Origin: an uncultured Lachnospiraceae bacterium
GTDB taxonomy: Bacteria > Bacillota > Clostridia > Lachnospirales > Lachnospiraceae
NCBI GenBank assembly: GCA_910585465.1
Contig: CAJUEW010000001.1
Coordinates: forward strand, 477,849 to 541,848
Length of the DNA: 64,000 nucleotides
Reading direction: 5' to 3'
Shown here: positions 26,634 to 36,219 of the stretch, piece after piece
Numbering within the stretch: position 1 is the stretch's first letter
How the letters are laid out: the number at the start of each line of letters is the position of its first letter
The notes under the pieces: generated by a model
Told to the model about the DNA's origin: nothing
The model's input: the letters and a program-made list of their open reading frames with translations, nothing else
Database searches by the model: none
Translations under genes and position numbers: made by a program

Positions 26634-28553
26634 CTATACAAGCTTCTCCAGACATTCCAGCCACAGCCTTGCGCACGCATCACTTGGCATACGCAAGTCT
26701 CCTCTTGGCGACACTGCCACTGTACCCACCTTCGGGCCGTCCGGCAGACAGGAACGTTTAAACTGCTGGGCAAAGAAACGGCTGTAGAAGATTTTCAGCC
26801 ATTTTAAAATCGTCTCCTCATTATACTCTCCGGCAAATGCAAGCTTTGCCAGATAGTAGATTTTATCCGGAGCAAATCCAAAACGCAGCATATAATACAA
26901 ATAAAAGTCGTGAAGCTCATAGGGCCCCACCAAATCCTCTGTCTTCTGGGAGATGGCTCCGTTTTCCGGCGGAAGCAGTTCCGGGCTCACCGGGGTGTCC
27001 AGAATATCCAGAAGAATCTTCGCCAGCTTTTCATCCCCGCAGGTATCCGCATAATAGCGGACCAGATGCCGGACCAATGTTTTTGGAACCGAGGCATTTA
27101 CCCCGTACATGGACATATGATCTCCGTTATAGGTCGCCCACCCGAGGGCCAGCTCAGACATATCACCGGTTCCGATCACCATGCCTCTTGTCTGGTTTGC
27201 CACATCCATCAGAACCTGGGTACGCTCTCTTGCCTGGGAATTTTCATAAGTAATATTATGCACGCTGCTGTCATGTCCGATATCCTGAAAATGAACCGTT
27301 ACCGCCTCCCGGATATCCACCTCCCGAAGCTGAGCTCCCAGTCTTCTGGTCAGCTCACAGGCATTCTTATACGTACGGTCTGTAGTTCCAAAGCATGGCA
27401 TTGTTACTGCAGTAATACAACTGCGGTCCAGACCAAGGTAATCCGCTGCCTTTGTCGCCACCAGAAGCGCCAGCGTGGAATCCAGTCCCCCTGAAATACC
27501 AATGACCACACTCCGGCAGCCCGTGTGCTCCATCCTCTTCTTCAGTCCCATTGCCTGGATAGTGAAAATCTCTTCGCAGCGTTTTTCCCTTTCCTCCTTC
27601 CGGCTCGGAACAAACGGAGCTTTATCAATAAACCGTTCCGGCGGTACATCTGCGGAACTCATGGAATATTTCACCGTCAGATAGGAAAATGTATCCTCCT
27701 GTATCTCATATGTGGATATTCTCCTGCGCTCTCCTATGAGACGCTCCACATCTATATCCCCATAAATAGACCCATTTAAAAACCTTCTGGATTCCTTCAG
27801 AAGAGTCCCGTTTTCGCAGATAAGATGATGACCTCCAAAAACCAAATCTGTGGAGGATTCCCCCTCTCCTGCGCTGGCATAAATATAACCGCATACCAGA
27901 CGGCCTGACTGACTCTTCACCAGCTCTCTGCGGTATGTGTCCTTTCCTGTAATCTCATCGCTGGCTGACAGATTTACAATCACCGTCGCTCCCTGCATGG
28001 CATGACGGATACTGGGAGGATTCGCAGCCCATACATCCTCGCAGATTTCAGCCGACACAACCAGATGCGGCATATCCGCACAGGCAAAAAGGAGGTTCGT
28101 CCCAAAGGGCACCGGTTCCTCCTGCTGCCATTCTACAAATGTATATTCTGCAGGAGCCTTTGTAAAATGACGCGCCTCATAGAATTCACTGTAATTTGGA
28201 ATATGCGTCTTAGGCACCAGGCCAATCAGTTTTCCATCCGAGAAAGCGGCCGCCACATTGTACAGCTTTCCCTGTACTTCCATGGGAAGCCCCACAAAGA
28301 AAAGCCCGTCCATCCCTGCACTGGCATCCACAATCCGCTTAAGAGCCGTCTGGGCCCCCTTAAGCAGAAGCTCCTGTAAAAACAAATCTCCGCATGTATA
28401 TCCGGTAATGCACAGCTCAGGAAATACCACTATTCTGGCCCCGTTCTGCCATGCCTTCTGCATCAGGCGAATAATCTCCTGTGCATTATATTCTGTATCG
28501 GCCACTTTAATTTTCGGCGCCAGAGCCGCGGTTTTCACAAATCCGTACTTCAT
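26634..28553 (-). CDS. nadE: Glutamine-dependent NAD+ synthetase
   Basis: 639 residues, the two-domain form. The N-terminal nitrilase domain releases ammonia from glutamine using the Glu-Lys-Cys triad (FPELCITGYTCGDL, VPKTHIPNY, SAEICEDVW). The C-terminal synthetase domain adenylates and amidates deamido-NAD, with the PP-loop GISGGLDSTLAL near residue 355. It is cytosolic and the last step of NAD synthesis. The neighbouring Hsp33 gene ends one base upstream of its start, so they are probably co-transcribed. Confidence 0.96.
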   Translation of the reverse strand: MKYGFVKTAALAPKIKVADTEYNAQEIIRLMQKAWQNGARIVVFPELCITGYTCGDLFLQELLLKGAQTALKRIVDASAGMDGLFFVGLPMEVQGKLYNVAAAFSDGKLIGLVPKTHIPNYSEFYEARHFTKAPAEYTFVEWQQEEPVPFGTNLLFACADMPHLVVSAEICEDVWAANPPSIRHAMQGATVIVNLSASDEITGKDTYRRELVKSQSGRLVCGYIYASAGEGESSTDLVFGGHHLICENGTLLKESRRFLNGSIYGDIDVERLIGERRRISTYEIQEDTFSYLTVKYSMSSADVPPERFIDKAPFVPSRKEEREKRCEEIFTIQAMGLKKRMEHTGCRSVVIGISGGLDSTLALLVATKAADYLGLDRSCITAVTMPCFGTTDRTYKNACELTRRLGAQLREVDIREAVTVHFQDIGHDSSVHNITYENSQARERTQVLMDVANQTRGMVIGTGDMSELALGWATYNGDHMSMYGVNASVPKTLVRHLVRYYADTCGDEKLAKILLDILDTPVSPELLPPENGAISQKTEDLVGPYELHDFYLYYMLRFGFAPDKIYYLAKLAFAGEYNEETILKWLKIFYSRFFAQQFKRSCLPDGPKVGTVAVSPRGDLRMPSDACARLWLECLEKLV

Positions 28554-28554
28554 T

Positions 28555-29433
28555 CTATTTACTCCTTTTTATAATTGTTTTTAAGTCTTCCGTTGTGAAT
28601 TCATATGCCATATTGCAGAAATGGCATTTTATCTCTACCGGCTTTCCTTCCTGTATCATCTCGTTCAGATCCTTCCTTCCGATGCTGGCAATGGCTTTTT
28701 CCACCCGTTCCTTGCTGCAGCCGCAGAAAAACCTTGTATCTGTTTCTTCCAGAATTTTCAGTTCAAACTCTCCGAGAAGCTCCTCAAGCATCTGCTCCGG
28801 AGAAATTCCTCTGTCCAGGCAGGTAGTGACAGGCTCCATCATGGTCAGTTTTTTCTCCAGCTTATCAATCACCGCATCCTCCGCAAAAGGCATAAGCTGA
28901 ATAATAAATCCGCCGGCCTGCTTTACTGTATTGTTCCTCTCCATCAGCACACCCAGTCCCACGGAAGAAGGCACCTGTTCCGAATTGGCAAAATAATAGG
29001 TCAGATCCTCTGCAATCTCTCCTGTCTTAAGTTCAGTCTGTCCAATATAAGGCTCTTTCATGCCCATATCCTTTATGACATTCAGGATTCCCAGGCCAAG
29101 AGCGCCCCCCACATCCAGCTTGCCTTTTGCGTTGGGTGGCAGCATCACATCCGGATTTTCCACAAATCCTTTTACATCCGCATGGGAATTGGCTGTTACG
29201 GTCAGACCGCCGATTGGTCCGCTGCACTTAATCTGAAGCGTAAGGATATCCTCCGCCCCCTTCATCATGGCTCCCATCATGGCCCCCGCCGTCAGAAGCC
29301 GCCCAAGGGCAGCCGTAGCCACCGGGCTGGTGTTGTGCGCCTGTCTGGCTGTCTCCACGATATTTCTGGATGTAATGGCAAACGCCCGGATCTGACCGTC
29401 CGCCGCAGTTGCCCGCACAATATAATCTTTCAT
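28555..29433 (-). CDS. hslO: Redox-regulated chaperone Hsp33
   Basis: 292 residues of the Hsp33 family, a holdase activated by disulfide formation under oxidative and heat stress. The zinc-redox switch is intact: CGC (FFCGCSKERV) followed after about 30 residues by CHFC. The N-terminal segment VRATAADGQIRAFAI is typical. The ATG overlaps the methyltransferase stop by four bases, giving a coupled run with nadE. Confidence 0.95.
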   Translation of the reverse strand: MKDYIVRATAADGQIRAFAITSRNIVETARQAHNTSPVATAALGRLLTAGAMMGAMMKGAEDILTLQIKCSGPIGGLTVTANSHADVKGFVENPDVMLPPNAKGKLDVGGALGLGILNVIKDMGMKEPYIGQTELKTGEIAEDLTYYFANSEQVPSSVGLGVLMERNNTVKQAGGFIIQLMPFAEDAVIDKLEKKLTMMEPVTTCLDRGISPEQMLEELLGEFELKILEETDTRFFCGCSKERVEKAIASIGRKDLNEMIQEGKPVEIKCHFCNMAYEFTTEDLKTIIKRSK

Positions 29434-30200
29434 ATGCTGTTCTCCTGTTCCTCTTTTCTCCGGCAGACGACGCAGACCCGCTCTGAGTCCTCTCTGGCAG
29501 GCTCCCGGGTAAACCCATCATAAATATGCAAAAGCCTGAGTCCTGACCGTTCCACCAGTGTTTTTACTGTATCCAGCGTATATGCGCGCTGATAATGATT
29601 TTCTTCATATTTTCTATAATAATCCGATTCCTCCCGAACGAAAAGTGTCAGATTGTATTCATTGAGCTTTTTATTTTCATCATAATAATTTTCCCATATG
29701 AAGCTTCCTTCCTCCCGGTTCTCTGCAATCGTCTGTTCCCCTAATATTTCCCGGTACTTATATTCCGTATTCAGATCAAAAATAAACAGTCCGCCATAGT
29801 CCAGATAATTCCTTGCAGCCAGGGTAAGAATTCCCAGCAGCTCTTCCTCCTCCAGTATATAGTTCATAGAATCACAGATGCTGATAATGGCGCCGACTGT
29901 CCCGTATAGCTCAAATTTTCTCATATCCTGGCAGAGATAAAGGATATCATATCCTGACTGTTCCCTTTTTTCCATGGCAGCCCCCAGCATTTCCTCCGAC
30001 ATATCAATACCGATCATATCATATCCTGCATCTGCCAAAAGCTCTGTCATAATGCCCGTTCCGCATCCAAGATCCAGAACAAGTCCGTCATAAATTCCGT
30101 ATTCCTGTAAAAGTTCTATCAGATAAGCTCCCCACTCTTCATAGGGTATATTATCCATGAACAAATCATAAACCATGGCAAAGCCTGTGTATGCGTCCAT
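29430..30200 (-). CDS. SAM-dependent class I methyltransferase
   Basis: 256 residues from the ATG at 30200, which follows a perfect AAGGAGG; an earlier in-frame start would sit in the upstream terminator. Motif I LVLDLGCGTGIMTELL and the acidic loop YDMIGIDMSEEML are clear, giving a Rossmann-fold small-molecule methyltransferase. The substrate is unknown. It lies directly downstream of the terminator of the Crh-like gene and is coupled to hslO. Confidence 0.85.
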   Translation of the reverse strand: MDAYTGFAMVYDLFMDNIPYEEWGAYLIELLQEYGIYDGLVLDLGCGTGIMTELLADAGYDMIGIDMSEEMLGAAMEKREQSGYDILYLCQDMRKFELYGTVGAIISICDSMNYILEEEELLGILTLAARNYLDYGGLFIFDLNTEYKYREILGEQTIAENREEGSFIWENYYDENKKLNEYNLTLFVREESDYYRKYEENHYQRAYTLDTVKTLVERSGLRLLHIYDGFTREPAREDSERVCVVCRRKEEQENSI

Positions 30201-30222
30201 GTTCCGTTTCCTCCTTATCTGC

Positions 30223-30252
30223 AAAAAAAACGGGGGTTGCAAGAACCCCCGC
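30223..30252 (-). terminator. Intrinsic terminator after the Crh-like gene
   Basis: On the minus strand a GCGGGGGTT / AACCCCCG stem with a short TCTTGC loop is followed by eight T residues. It is a strong rho-independent terminator closing the uvrB-to-crh run, only 22 bases upstream of the methyltransferase start. Confidence 0.9.
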
Positions 30253-30267
30253 CCATCTATCTTACAC

Positions 30268-30525
30268 TTAGTTATTGCTGCTTAGATATTTTTCAATATT
30301 TTCTATGGCAGCCATTTCATCACTGCCTTCTGCAGATACCACTACAGATTCCCCAGCAGATAATCCCAAAGTCATCATTCCCATAATACTCTTTGCGTTT
30401 ACCTTTTTGTCACCATTCTCTACATAAATCTTGCTTTCATACTGGCTTGCCACCTGAACTAACAGTGCTGTCGGTCTTGCTTCCAGTCCATCAGCAATCT
30501 GAATGGTAATGGGTTTCTTAATCAT
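30268..30525 (-). CDS. crh: HPr-like regulator of the Crh type (Glu at position 15)
   Basis: 85 residues of HPr fold. The catalytic His15 of HPr (GLHARP) is replaced by Glu (GLEARP at residues 13-18), so it cannot carry phosphate for sugar uptake. The regulatory Ser46 is kept (NAKSIMG, residues 43-49). This is the Crh pattern: B. subtilis Crh has Gln15 and Ser46 and works with CcpA and HPr kinase in catabolite control. B. subtilis crh also sits behind rapZ and whiA (yvcJ, yvcL), as here. The Glu could mimic permanently phosphorylated His, which is inference. Confidence 0.88.
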   Translation of the reverse strand: MIKKPITIQIADGLEARPTALLVQVASQYESKIYVENGDKKVNAKSIMGMMTLGLSAGESVVVSAEGSDEMAAIENIEKYLSSNN

Positions 30526-30536
30526 ATTACTCCTCC

Positions 30537-31472
30537 TTACACACGTAACTTCTCTGCAATAAGACTCAGCTTACGCAAACGATGATTCACACCGGATTTT
30601 CCAACCTTCGGAGACAGCATATCGCCCAATTCCTTCAGGCTTGCATCCGGATGTTCCAGTCTCAGCCTGGCCATCTCTTCCAGGCCTTCAGTAAGCTTAT
30701 GCAGTCCCACCGCAGCTTCAATATAGCGGATATCTTCCACCTGGCGGACTGCTGCCGAGACCGTCTTGTTCAGGTTCGCCGTTTCACAGTTTACCTTGCG
30801 GTTCACGGAATTGCGCATTTCCTTCACAATACGTACATTTTCCAGTTCCATCAGCGATACATGTGCTCCCATAAGTCCAAGAAGTTCCACAATCTGCGAT
30901 CCCTCTTTTACATAGACAACATAATACCTTTTCCGCACTACTGTCTTGGCATCGATCTGATACTGCATCAGAAGGCCCTGAAGCTGTGCCGCTTTTTCCT
31001 CAGAAGCACAGACAATTTCAAAATGGTAGGATTTTTTCGGATTGCTTACAGAACCTGCCGCGAGGAAAGCCCCCCGTATAAAAGCCCGCCTGCAGCAGTT
31101 CTGTTTTAAAAGCTGGTTATGTATCGGCGACATACACTCATAAATGTTCCCGTCCGAATCCAGCAGACACGTATCCCTTAAAAGCCTTCTGGCTTCCCGA
31201 TCCTTGCGGACCACCACAGAGTAACAGCGCATCCCCCGGTTTTTCCGGACAGAGACCTCAGCTTTAATATTAAATGCTTTTTTCAATAATGTAAAGTATT
31301 TTCTTGCAACTGGAAGATTTTCCGTCTGAATTTTTACGCAATAGCAATTATTTTCTGTAATTACAATCTTCCCGCACAGGCTCAGGACAGCCGCTGTCTC
31401 TGCCACACGGCAGTGACGCCCTCCGGATGCCAGCCTTGAAAGCTCCTCTTTAATGTCTCCGGAAAAAGACAT
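30537..31472 (-). CDS. whiA: DNA-binding protein WhiA
   Basis: 311 residues with an N-terminal LAGLIDADG-like homing-endonuclease fold (CCRRAFIRGAFLAAGSVSNPKKSYHFEIV near residue 130) and a C-terminal helix-turn-helix (ASLKELGDMLSPKVGKSGVNHRLRKL). WhiA acts in cell division and chromosome segregation in Firmicutes and in sporulation control in actinomycetes. It lies 15 bases behind rapZ. yvcK, which often separates the two, is absent. Confidence 0.95.
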   Translation of the reverse strand: MSFSGDIKEELSRLASGGRHCRVAETAAVLSLCGKIVITENNCYCVKIQTENLPVARKYFTLLKKAFNIKAEVSVRKNRGMRCYSVVVRKDREARRLLRDTCLLDSDGNIYECMSPIHNQLLKQNCCRRAFIRGAFLAAGSVSNPKKSYHFEIVCASEEKAAQLQGLLMQYQIDAKTVVRKRYYVVYVKEGSQIVELLGLMGAHVSLMELENVRIVKEMRNSVNRKVNCETANLNKTVSAAVRQVEDIRYIEAAVGLHKLTEGLEEMARLRLEHPDASLKELGDMLSPKVGKSGVNHRLRKLSLIAEKLRV

Positions 31473-31487
31473 AACCTGCCTCCTCGT

Positions 31488-32363
31488 CTACTTCCCCCTG
31501 GCTGCATCTTTTCCTATATCTCTATGTTCCAGGTTCACTCCATAGTCATTCTGATTTTGAAGACGTTCATACAGCTTGTTTGCCAGCGTCACAGAACGAT
31601 GTTTTCCTCCGGTACAGCCGATTGCCACCACAAGCTGATTCTTCCCCTCCAGCACATAATTTGGCACCAGGAACCGGATCATATCATCCAGCTTGTCCAA
31701 AAAAACATGTGCCATCTCATATCCCATAACAAAATCCTGAATCTTCCTGTCATTCCCGGTCAGTTTCCGAAGCTCTTCATAGTAATAAGGATTGGGAAGA
31801 AAACGCACATCAAATACCAGATCCGCATCACTTGGTATTCCGTACTTGAAGCCAAAAGACATCACGGTAATCATCAGATTTTTAAATTCCCGGTTCTGCA
31901 CAAAAATCTTGTCCAGTTCCTGCTTAAGCTCCCTTACCAGGAGCTTGCTTGTGTCAATAATATAATCTGCATGCTTTTTAAGAAATACCAGGCGCTCTCT
32001 CTCCAGAACAATTCCCTGCTCTATCCTGCCGGACTCTGCCAGAGGGTGCATTCTCCTTGTTTCTTTATAGCGCTTTACCAGCACCTCATCACTGGCATCC
32101 AGAAACAGAATCTCATATGGTATCCCCTGACCCGTAAGCTGTTCCAGAATCTGTTCCAGACGGCTTAATACTTTACCGCTTCGGACATCAATGCCGATTG
32201 CTACTTTTGTAATCTCACTATTGCCGGAGGCTGTCAGCTCTGCAAACTTATCAATAAACGGCACCGGGAGATTATCCACACAGAAATATCCTGTATCCTC
32301 TAATATTTTAAGCGCTGTAGCCTTTCCTGCCCCGGACATTCCGGTTACTATTACCAGTCTCAT
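31488..32363 (-). CDS. rapZ: RapZ/YvcJ nucleotide-binding protein
   Basis: 291 residues with Walker A GMSGAGKAT at residues 8-16, the RapZ ID region VDNLPVPFID, and the C-terminal signature IGCTGGKHRSVTLANKL. Proteobacterial RapZ is an RNase adaptor for the GlmZ small RNA and senses glucosamine-6-phosphate; the Firmicutes homologue YvcJ is an NTPase linked to competence. It is part of the murB-rapZ-whiA-crh run. Confidence 0.95.
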   Translation of the reverse strand: MRLVIVTGMSGAGKATALKILEDTGYFCVDNLPVPFIDKFAELTASGNSEITKVAIGIDVRSGKVLSRLEQILEQLTGQGIPYEILFLDASDEVLVKRYKETRRMHPLAESGRIEQGIVLERERLVFLKKHADYIIDTSKLLVRELKQELDKIFVQNREFKNLMITVMSFGFKYGIPSDADLVFDVRFLPNPYYYEELRKLTGNDRKIQDFVMGYEMAHVFLDKLDDMIRFLVPNYVLEGKNQLVVAIGCTGGKHRSVTLANKLYERLQNQNDYGVNLEHRDIGKDAARGK

Positions 32364-32431
32364 GACGGCCCCCCTTTACTAACGTATTTTTCCGGCACAG
32401 TCCGCCCTCCCTGTAAGGGAAGGTACACGCC

Positions 32432-33331
32432 TTACTGCCAGCCCAGATATTTTACCTCTGTCTCCAGCCAGACGCCGGAATTTTCGTGTACCCTTCTCTG
32501 TACCTCCTGTATCAGCTCCGCAATCTCAGATGCCGACGCATTTCCTCTGTTAATAACAAAGCCGCAGTGCTTCTCCGACACCTGTGCTTCTCCGACCCGA
32601 AAGCCTCTAAGTCCGGCATCCTGAATCAGCTTGCCGGCAAAAAAGCCTTCCGGCCTTTTGAAGGTGCTTCCTGCACTGGCATATTCTAACGGCTGTTTTG
32701 CCAGCCTCTGTTCCTTCAGTTCCTCCATCCGGACCTGGATCTGCTCCGGATCGCCTTTCTCAAGCTCCAGAACGGTTTCCAGAACAATGCTCTGCTCTTC
32801 TGTAATCCGGCTTCTGCGGTATCCGAACTGCATCTCTTCGTTTGTATATTCCTGAAATTTACCGTTCGGCATCAGAACCTTTACACGGCTGACTATATCC
32901 TTCATCTCACCGCCATAGGCGCCGGCATTCATTACAAGCGCGCCTCCCACAGTGCCCGGAATTCCGGAAGCAAACTCCATTCCGCTGAGTCCTTCCCTGC
33001 GTGCAAAGCCTGCCGCGCGCACAAGCAGAACCCCTGCCTGGAGGAACAGTCTCGTTCCTTCCGCCCGGCATTCTGACATATTTTTAAAGAGATGAATGAT
33101 AACTCCGTCATATCCTCTGTCACTTACCAGAAGATTACTTCCGTTTCCTACTATATAATAAGGCATCCCGGCATCTTGGCAGGCTTCCACAATCTGACTC
33201 AGCTGTACTGCATTCTGCGGTTCCACCAGATACCGCGCGCAGCCTCCGACGCGGAATGTTGTATGATTCTTCATTGGCTCATTCTGCCATACATTTTCCT
33301 GTCCTGCCAATCTCTGTAACGTCTCTAACAT
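32432..33331 (-). CDS. murB: UDP-N-acetylenolpyruvoylglucosamine reductase
   Basis: 299 residues, a FAD enzyme giving UDP-MurNAc for peptidoglycan. Motifs: the FAD loop YYIVGNGSNLLVSD, GIPGTVGGALVMNAGAYGGE, YRRSRI, and the catalytic Ser/Glu region YASAGSTFKRPEG with a final HENSGVWLETEV. Length and pattern fit the Firmicutes-type enzyme. It lies about 30 bases behind uvrA. Confidence 0.96.
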   Translation of the reverse strand: MLETLQRLAGQENVWQNEPMKNHTTFRVGGCARYLVEPQNAVQLSQIVEACQDAGMPYYIVGNGSNLLVSDRGYDGVIIHLFKNMSECRAEGTRLFLQAGVLLVRAAGFARREGLSGMEFASGIPGTVGGALVMNAGAYGGEMKDIVSRVKVLMPNGKFQEYTNEEMQFGYRRSRITEEQSIVLETVLELEKGDPEQIQVRMEELKEQRLAKQPLEYASAGSTFKRPEGFFAGKLIQDAGLRGFRVGEAQVSEKHCGFVINRGNASASEIAELIQEVQRRVHENSGVWLETEVKYLGWQ

Positions 33332-33360
33332 CCGAATCCCCCTGCTGTTGTTTCTTCCAT

Positions 33361-36219
33361 TTATGATACAACAGTTTTGCCTTTTTGCAAGTATTTTTTC
33401 ACATAATGCCCTGTATAGGACTCTGAAATCTCTGCAATTTCCTCTGGGGTTCCCTGGGCCACAACCGTGCCGCCTCCGTCGCCTCCTTCCGGTCCCATAT
33501 CGATGATATAGTCTGCCGTCTTAATCACATCCAGATTATGTTCAATCACAATGACCGTGTTGCCGCCCTCTGCAAGTCTGTGTAAAATCTCTGTCAGTTT
33601 ATGCACATCGGCAAAATGCAGGCCTGTCGTCGGCTCATCCAGAATATAAACCGTCTTTCCGGTGCTCCGGCGGCTCAGCTCCGTGGCCAGTTTGATTCTC
33701 TGTGCTTCCCCTCCCGACAGAGTAGTGGAGGGCTGGCCAAGCTTAAGATAGGAAAGTCCCACATCGTACAATGTCTCTATCTTCCTGCGGATAAACGGCA
33801 CATTCTCAAAAAATTCCAGTGCCTCCTCCACAGTCATTTCCAGAACATCGTAAATGCTTTTGCCTTTATATTTTACTTCCAGAGTCTCCCGATTATACCG
33901 TTTTCCCTGACAAACTTCACACGGCACATATACATCCGGAAGAAAATGCATCTCTATCTTCAGAATACCGTCACCGGAGCATGCCTCACAGCGTCCTCCT
34001 TTCACATTAAAGCTGAAACGTCCTTTCTTATATCCCTTTGCTTTTGCATCGGAGGTAGAAGCAAAAAGATCTCGGATCATATCGAATACACCTGTATAGG
34101 TCGCCGGATTGGAACGAGGTGTACGTCCGATGGGAGACTGGTCAATACAAATCACTTTATCAAGAGCCTCCATTCCTTCAATGGAACGGTGATTACCCGG
34201 TATGGTCCGGGCACGATTCAGCTTTTTCGCCAGGCTTTTATACAAAATCTCATTAACCAGGGAGCTTTTTCCCGAACCGGACACACCGGTCACACAGGTC
34301 AGCACCCCCAGCGGAAATCTTACCTCTATATTCCTCAGGTTATTTTCCTTTGCTCCTTTCACAGTCATCCATCCCGCCGGATTCCTCCTGACTTCAGGAA
34401 CCGGGATTTGGACTCTGCCGCTTAAATAGGCTCCCGTCACTGAATCCGGATTTTTCATCAGTTCCTCTGCCGTACCGACGGCTACTACCCGGCCCCCATG
34501 CTCCCCTGCGCCAGGTCCGATATCCACAATATAATCAGCCGCGCGCATCGTATCCTCATCATGCTCCACCACTATTACTGTATTTCCTAAATTTCTCAAA
34601 TGGCAGAGCGTATTCAGAAGCTTGTCATTGTCCCTCTGGTGCAGGCCGATGCTCGGCTCGTCCAGAATATACGCCACTCCAACCAGCCCGGAACCGATCT
34701 GGGTAGCCAGCCGGATGCGCTGAGCCTCTCCTCCGGAAAGAGTGCCGGTCGCACGGGTCAGGGAGAGATAATTCAGTCCCACATCCATCAAAAAACGAAT
34801 ACGTGCTTTAATTTCCTTTAAAATCTGCCCTCCGATCAGCATATGCTGTTTGGTCAGTGTCATCTGATCCAGAAATATCTGCAGATCCCTCACGGACTGG
34901 TTAGTCACATCGTAAATATTTTTCCCGCATACTGTCACTGCCAAAGAACCGGGCTTTAGACGCTGGCCCTTACAGGAGCGGCACGGTGTAATACGCATAA
35001 AAGTCTCATATTCCTGTTTCATTGTATCAGATCCGGTTTCCCGGTAACGGCGCTCACAGTTTTTAATCAATCCTTCAAATGACACCGCGTACACACCTTC
35101 GCCTCTCTGCCCTTTATAATGCACCATTATCTCTTTTCCGTCCGTCCCGTGAAGCAGAACATGGCGGACCTCCTCCGGCAGCTCTTCATAAGGAGTAGTA
35201 AGAGCAAATCCATAGGTCTCCGACAACGCCTTCAAAATTCCGTAAGTAAAGCTGGACGGATCGGTACAGGACTGCCACCCCATAACCTGAATCGCTCCGT
35301 CGGCAATGCTTAAGGACTTGTCCGGAATCATCAGCTCCTCATCGAACTCCATCTTATAACCAAGTCCGAAGCAATCCGGGCAGGCACCGAAAGGATTGTT
35401 AAAGGAAAAGCTTCTCGGCTCTATCTCCTCCATGCTGATACCGCAGTCCGGGCAGGCATAACTGGAACTGAAGGTTAAAAGCTCCCCGCTCTCAATCACC
35501 TCCACGACCAGAAGCCCGTCAGACAGGCCAAGTACAGTTTCAATGGAGTCTGTCAGACGTTTCTCAATCCCCGGTTTTACTACGAGGCGATCCACCACAA
35601 TTTCTATTAAATGCTTGTTATTTTTCTCAAGCTTAATTTCCTCTGACAGATCATAGACATTTCCGTCGATTTTCACACGCACAAACCCGCTTTTCCTCGC
35701 CTTTTCCAAAAGCTTTACATGCTCTCCTTTACGTCCCTTCACAACCGGGGCCAGAAGCTGCAGCTTCGTCCGCTCAGGCATTTCCATCACCTGATCTACC
35801 ATCTGATCTACAGTCTGCTTTTTAATCTCCCTGCCGCATTTGGGGCAGTGCGGAATCCCGATTCGGGCGTAAAGCAGACGGAAATAATCATAAATCTCCG
35901 TCACAGTTCCAACTGTGGATCTGGGATTACGGTTCGTGGACTTCTGATCAATCGAGATGGCCGGGGATAATCCTTCGATACTCTCCACATCCGGCTTCTC
36001 CATCTGTCCCAAAAACTGTCTTGCATAAGAGGACAAAGATTCCATATACCTTCTCTGCCCTTCTGCGTAAATGGTATCAAAAGCCAGAGAGGATTTTCCG
36101 GAACCGCTCAGTCCTGTCAGCACCACCAATTCATTTCTTGGGATTTCCAGGTCAATATTTTTAAGATTGTGCTCGTTGGCTCCCCTGATTTTAATAAACT
36201 TTCTTTTTTCCTCTGTCAT
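33361..36219 (-). CDS. uvrA: Excinuclease ABC subunit A
   Basis: 952 residues with two ABC ATPase modules (Walker A GLSGSGKSSLAFDT near residue 35 and GVSGSGKSSLVNE near 640), two ABC signatures (LSGGEAQRIRLA, LSGGEAQRIKLA), and zinc-binding Cys clusters (CPKCGREI, CEACSGDG...CEVCQGKR). It finds bulky DNA lesions and loads UvrB. It begins directly after the uvrB stop, so both are co-transcribed. Confidence 0.98.
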   Translation of the reverse strand: MTEEKRKFIKIRGANEHNLKNIDLEIPRNELVVLTGLSGSGKSSLAFDTIYAEGQRRYMESLSSYARQFLGQMEKPDVESIEGLSPAISIDQKSTNRNPRSTVGTVTEIYDYFRLLYARIGIPHCPKCGREIKKQTVDQMVDQVMEMPERTKLQLLAPVVKGRKGEHVKLLEKARKSGFVRVKIDGNVYDLSEEIKLEKNNKHLIEIVVDRLVVKPGIEKRLTDSIETVLGLSDGLLVVEVIESGELLTFSSSYACPDCGISMEEIEPRSFSFNNPFGACPDCFGLGYKMEFDEELMIPDKSLSIADGAIQVMGWQSCTDPSSFTYGILKALSETYGFALTTPYEELPEEVRHVLLHGTDGKEIMVHYKGQRGEGVYAVSFEGLIKNCERRYRETGSDTMKQEYETFMRITPCRSCKGQRLKPGSLAVTVCGKNIYDVTNQSVRDLQIFLDQMTLTKQHMLIGGQILKEIKARIRFLMDVGLNYLSLTRATGTLSGGEAQRIRLATQIGSGLVGVAYILDEPSIGLHQRDNDKLLNTLCHLRNLGNTVIVVEHDEDTMRAADYIVDIGPGAGEHGGRVVAVGTAEELMKNPDSVTGAYLSGRVQIPVPEVRRNPAGWMTVKGAKENNLRNIEVRFPLGVLTCVTGVSGSGKSSLVNEILYKSLAKKLNRARTIPGNHRSIEGMEALDKVICIDQSPIGRTPRSNPATYTGVFDMIRDLFASTSDAKAKGYKKGRFSFNVKGGRCEACSGDGILKIEMHFLPDVYVPCEVCQGKRYNRETLEVKYKGKSIYDVLEMTVEEALEFFENVPFIRRKIETLYDVGLSYLKLGQPSTTLSGGEAQRIKLATELSRRSTGKTVYILDEPTTGLHFADVHKLTEILHRLAEGGNTVIVIEHNLDVIKTADYIIDMGPEGGDGGGTVVAQGTPEEIAEISESYTGHYVKKYLQKGKTVVS

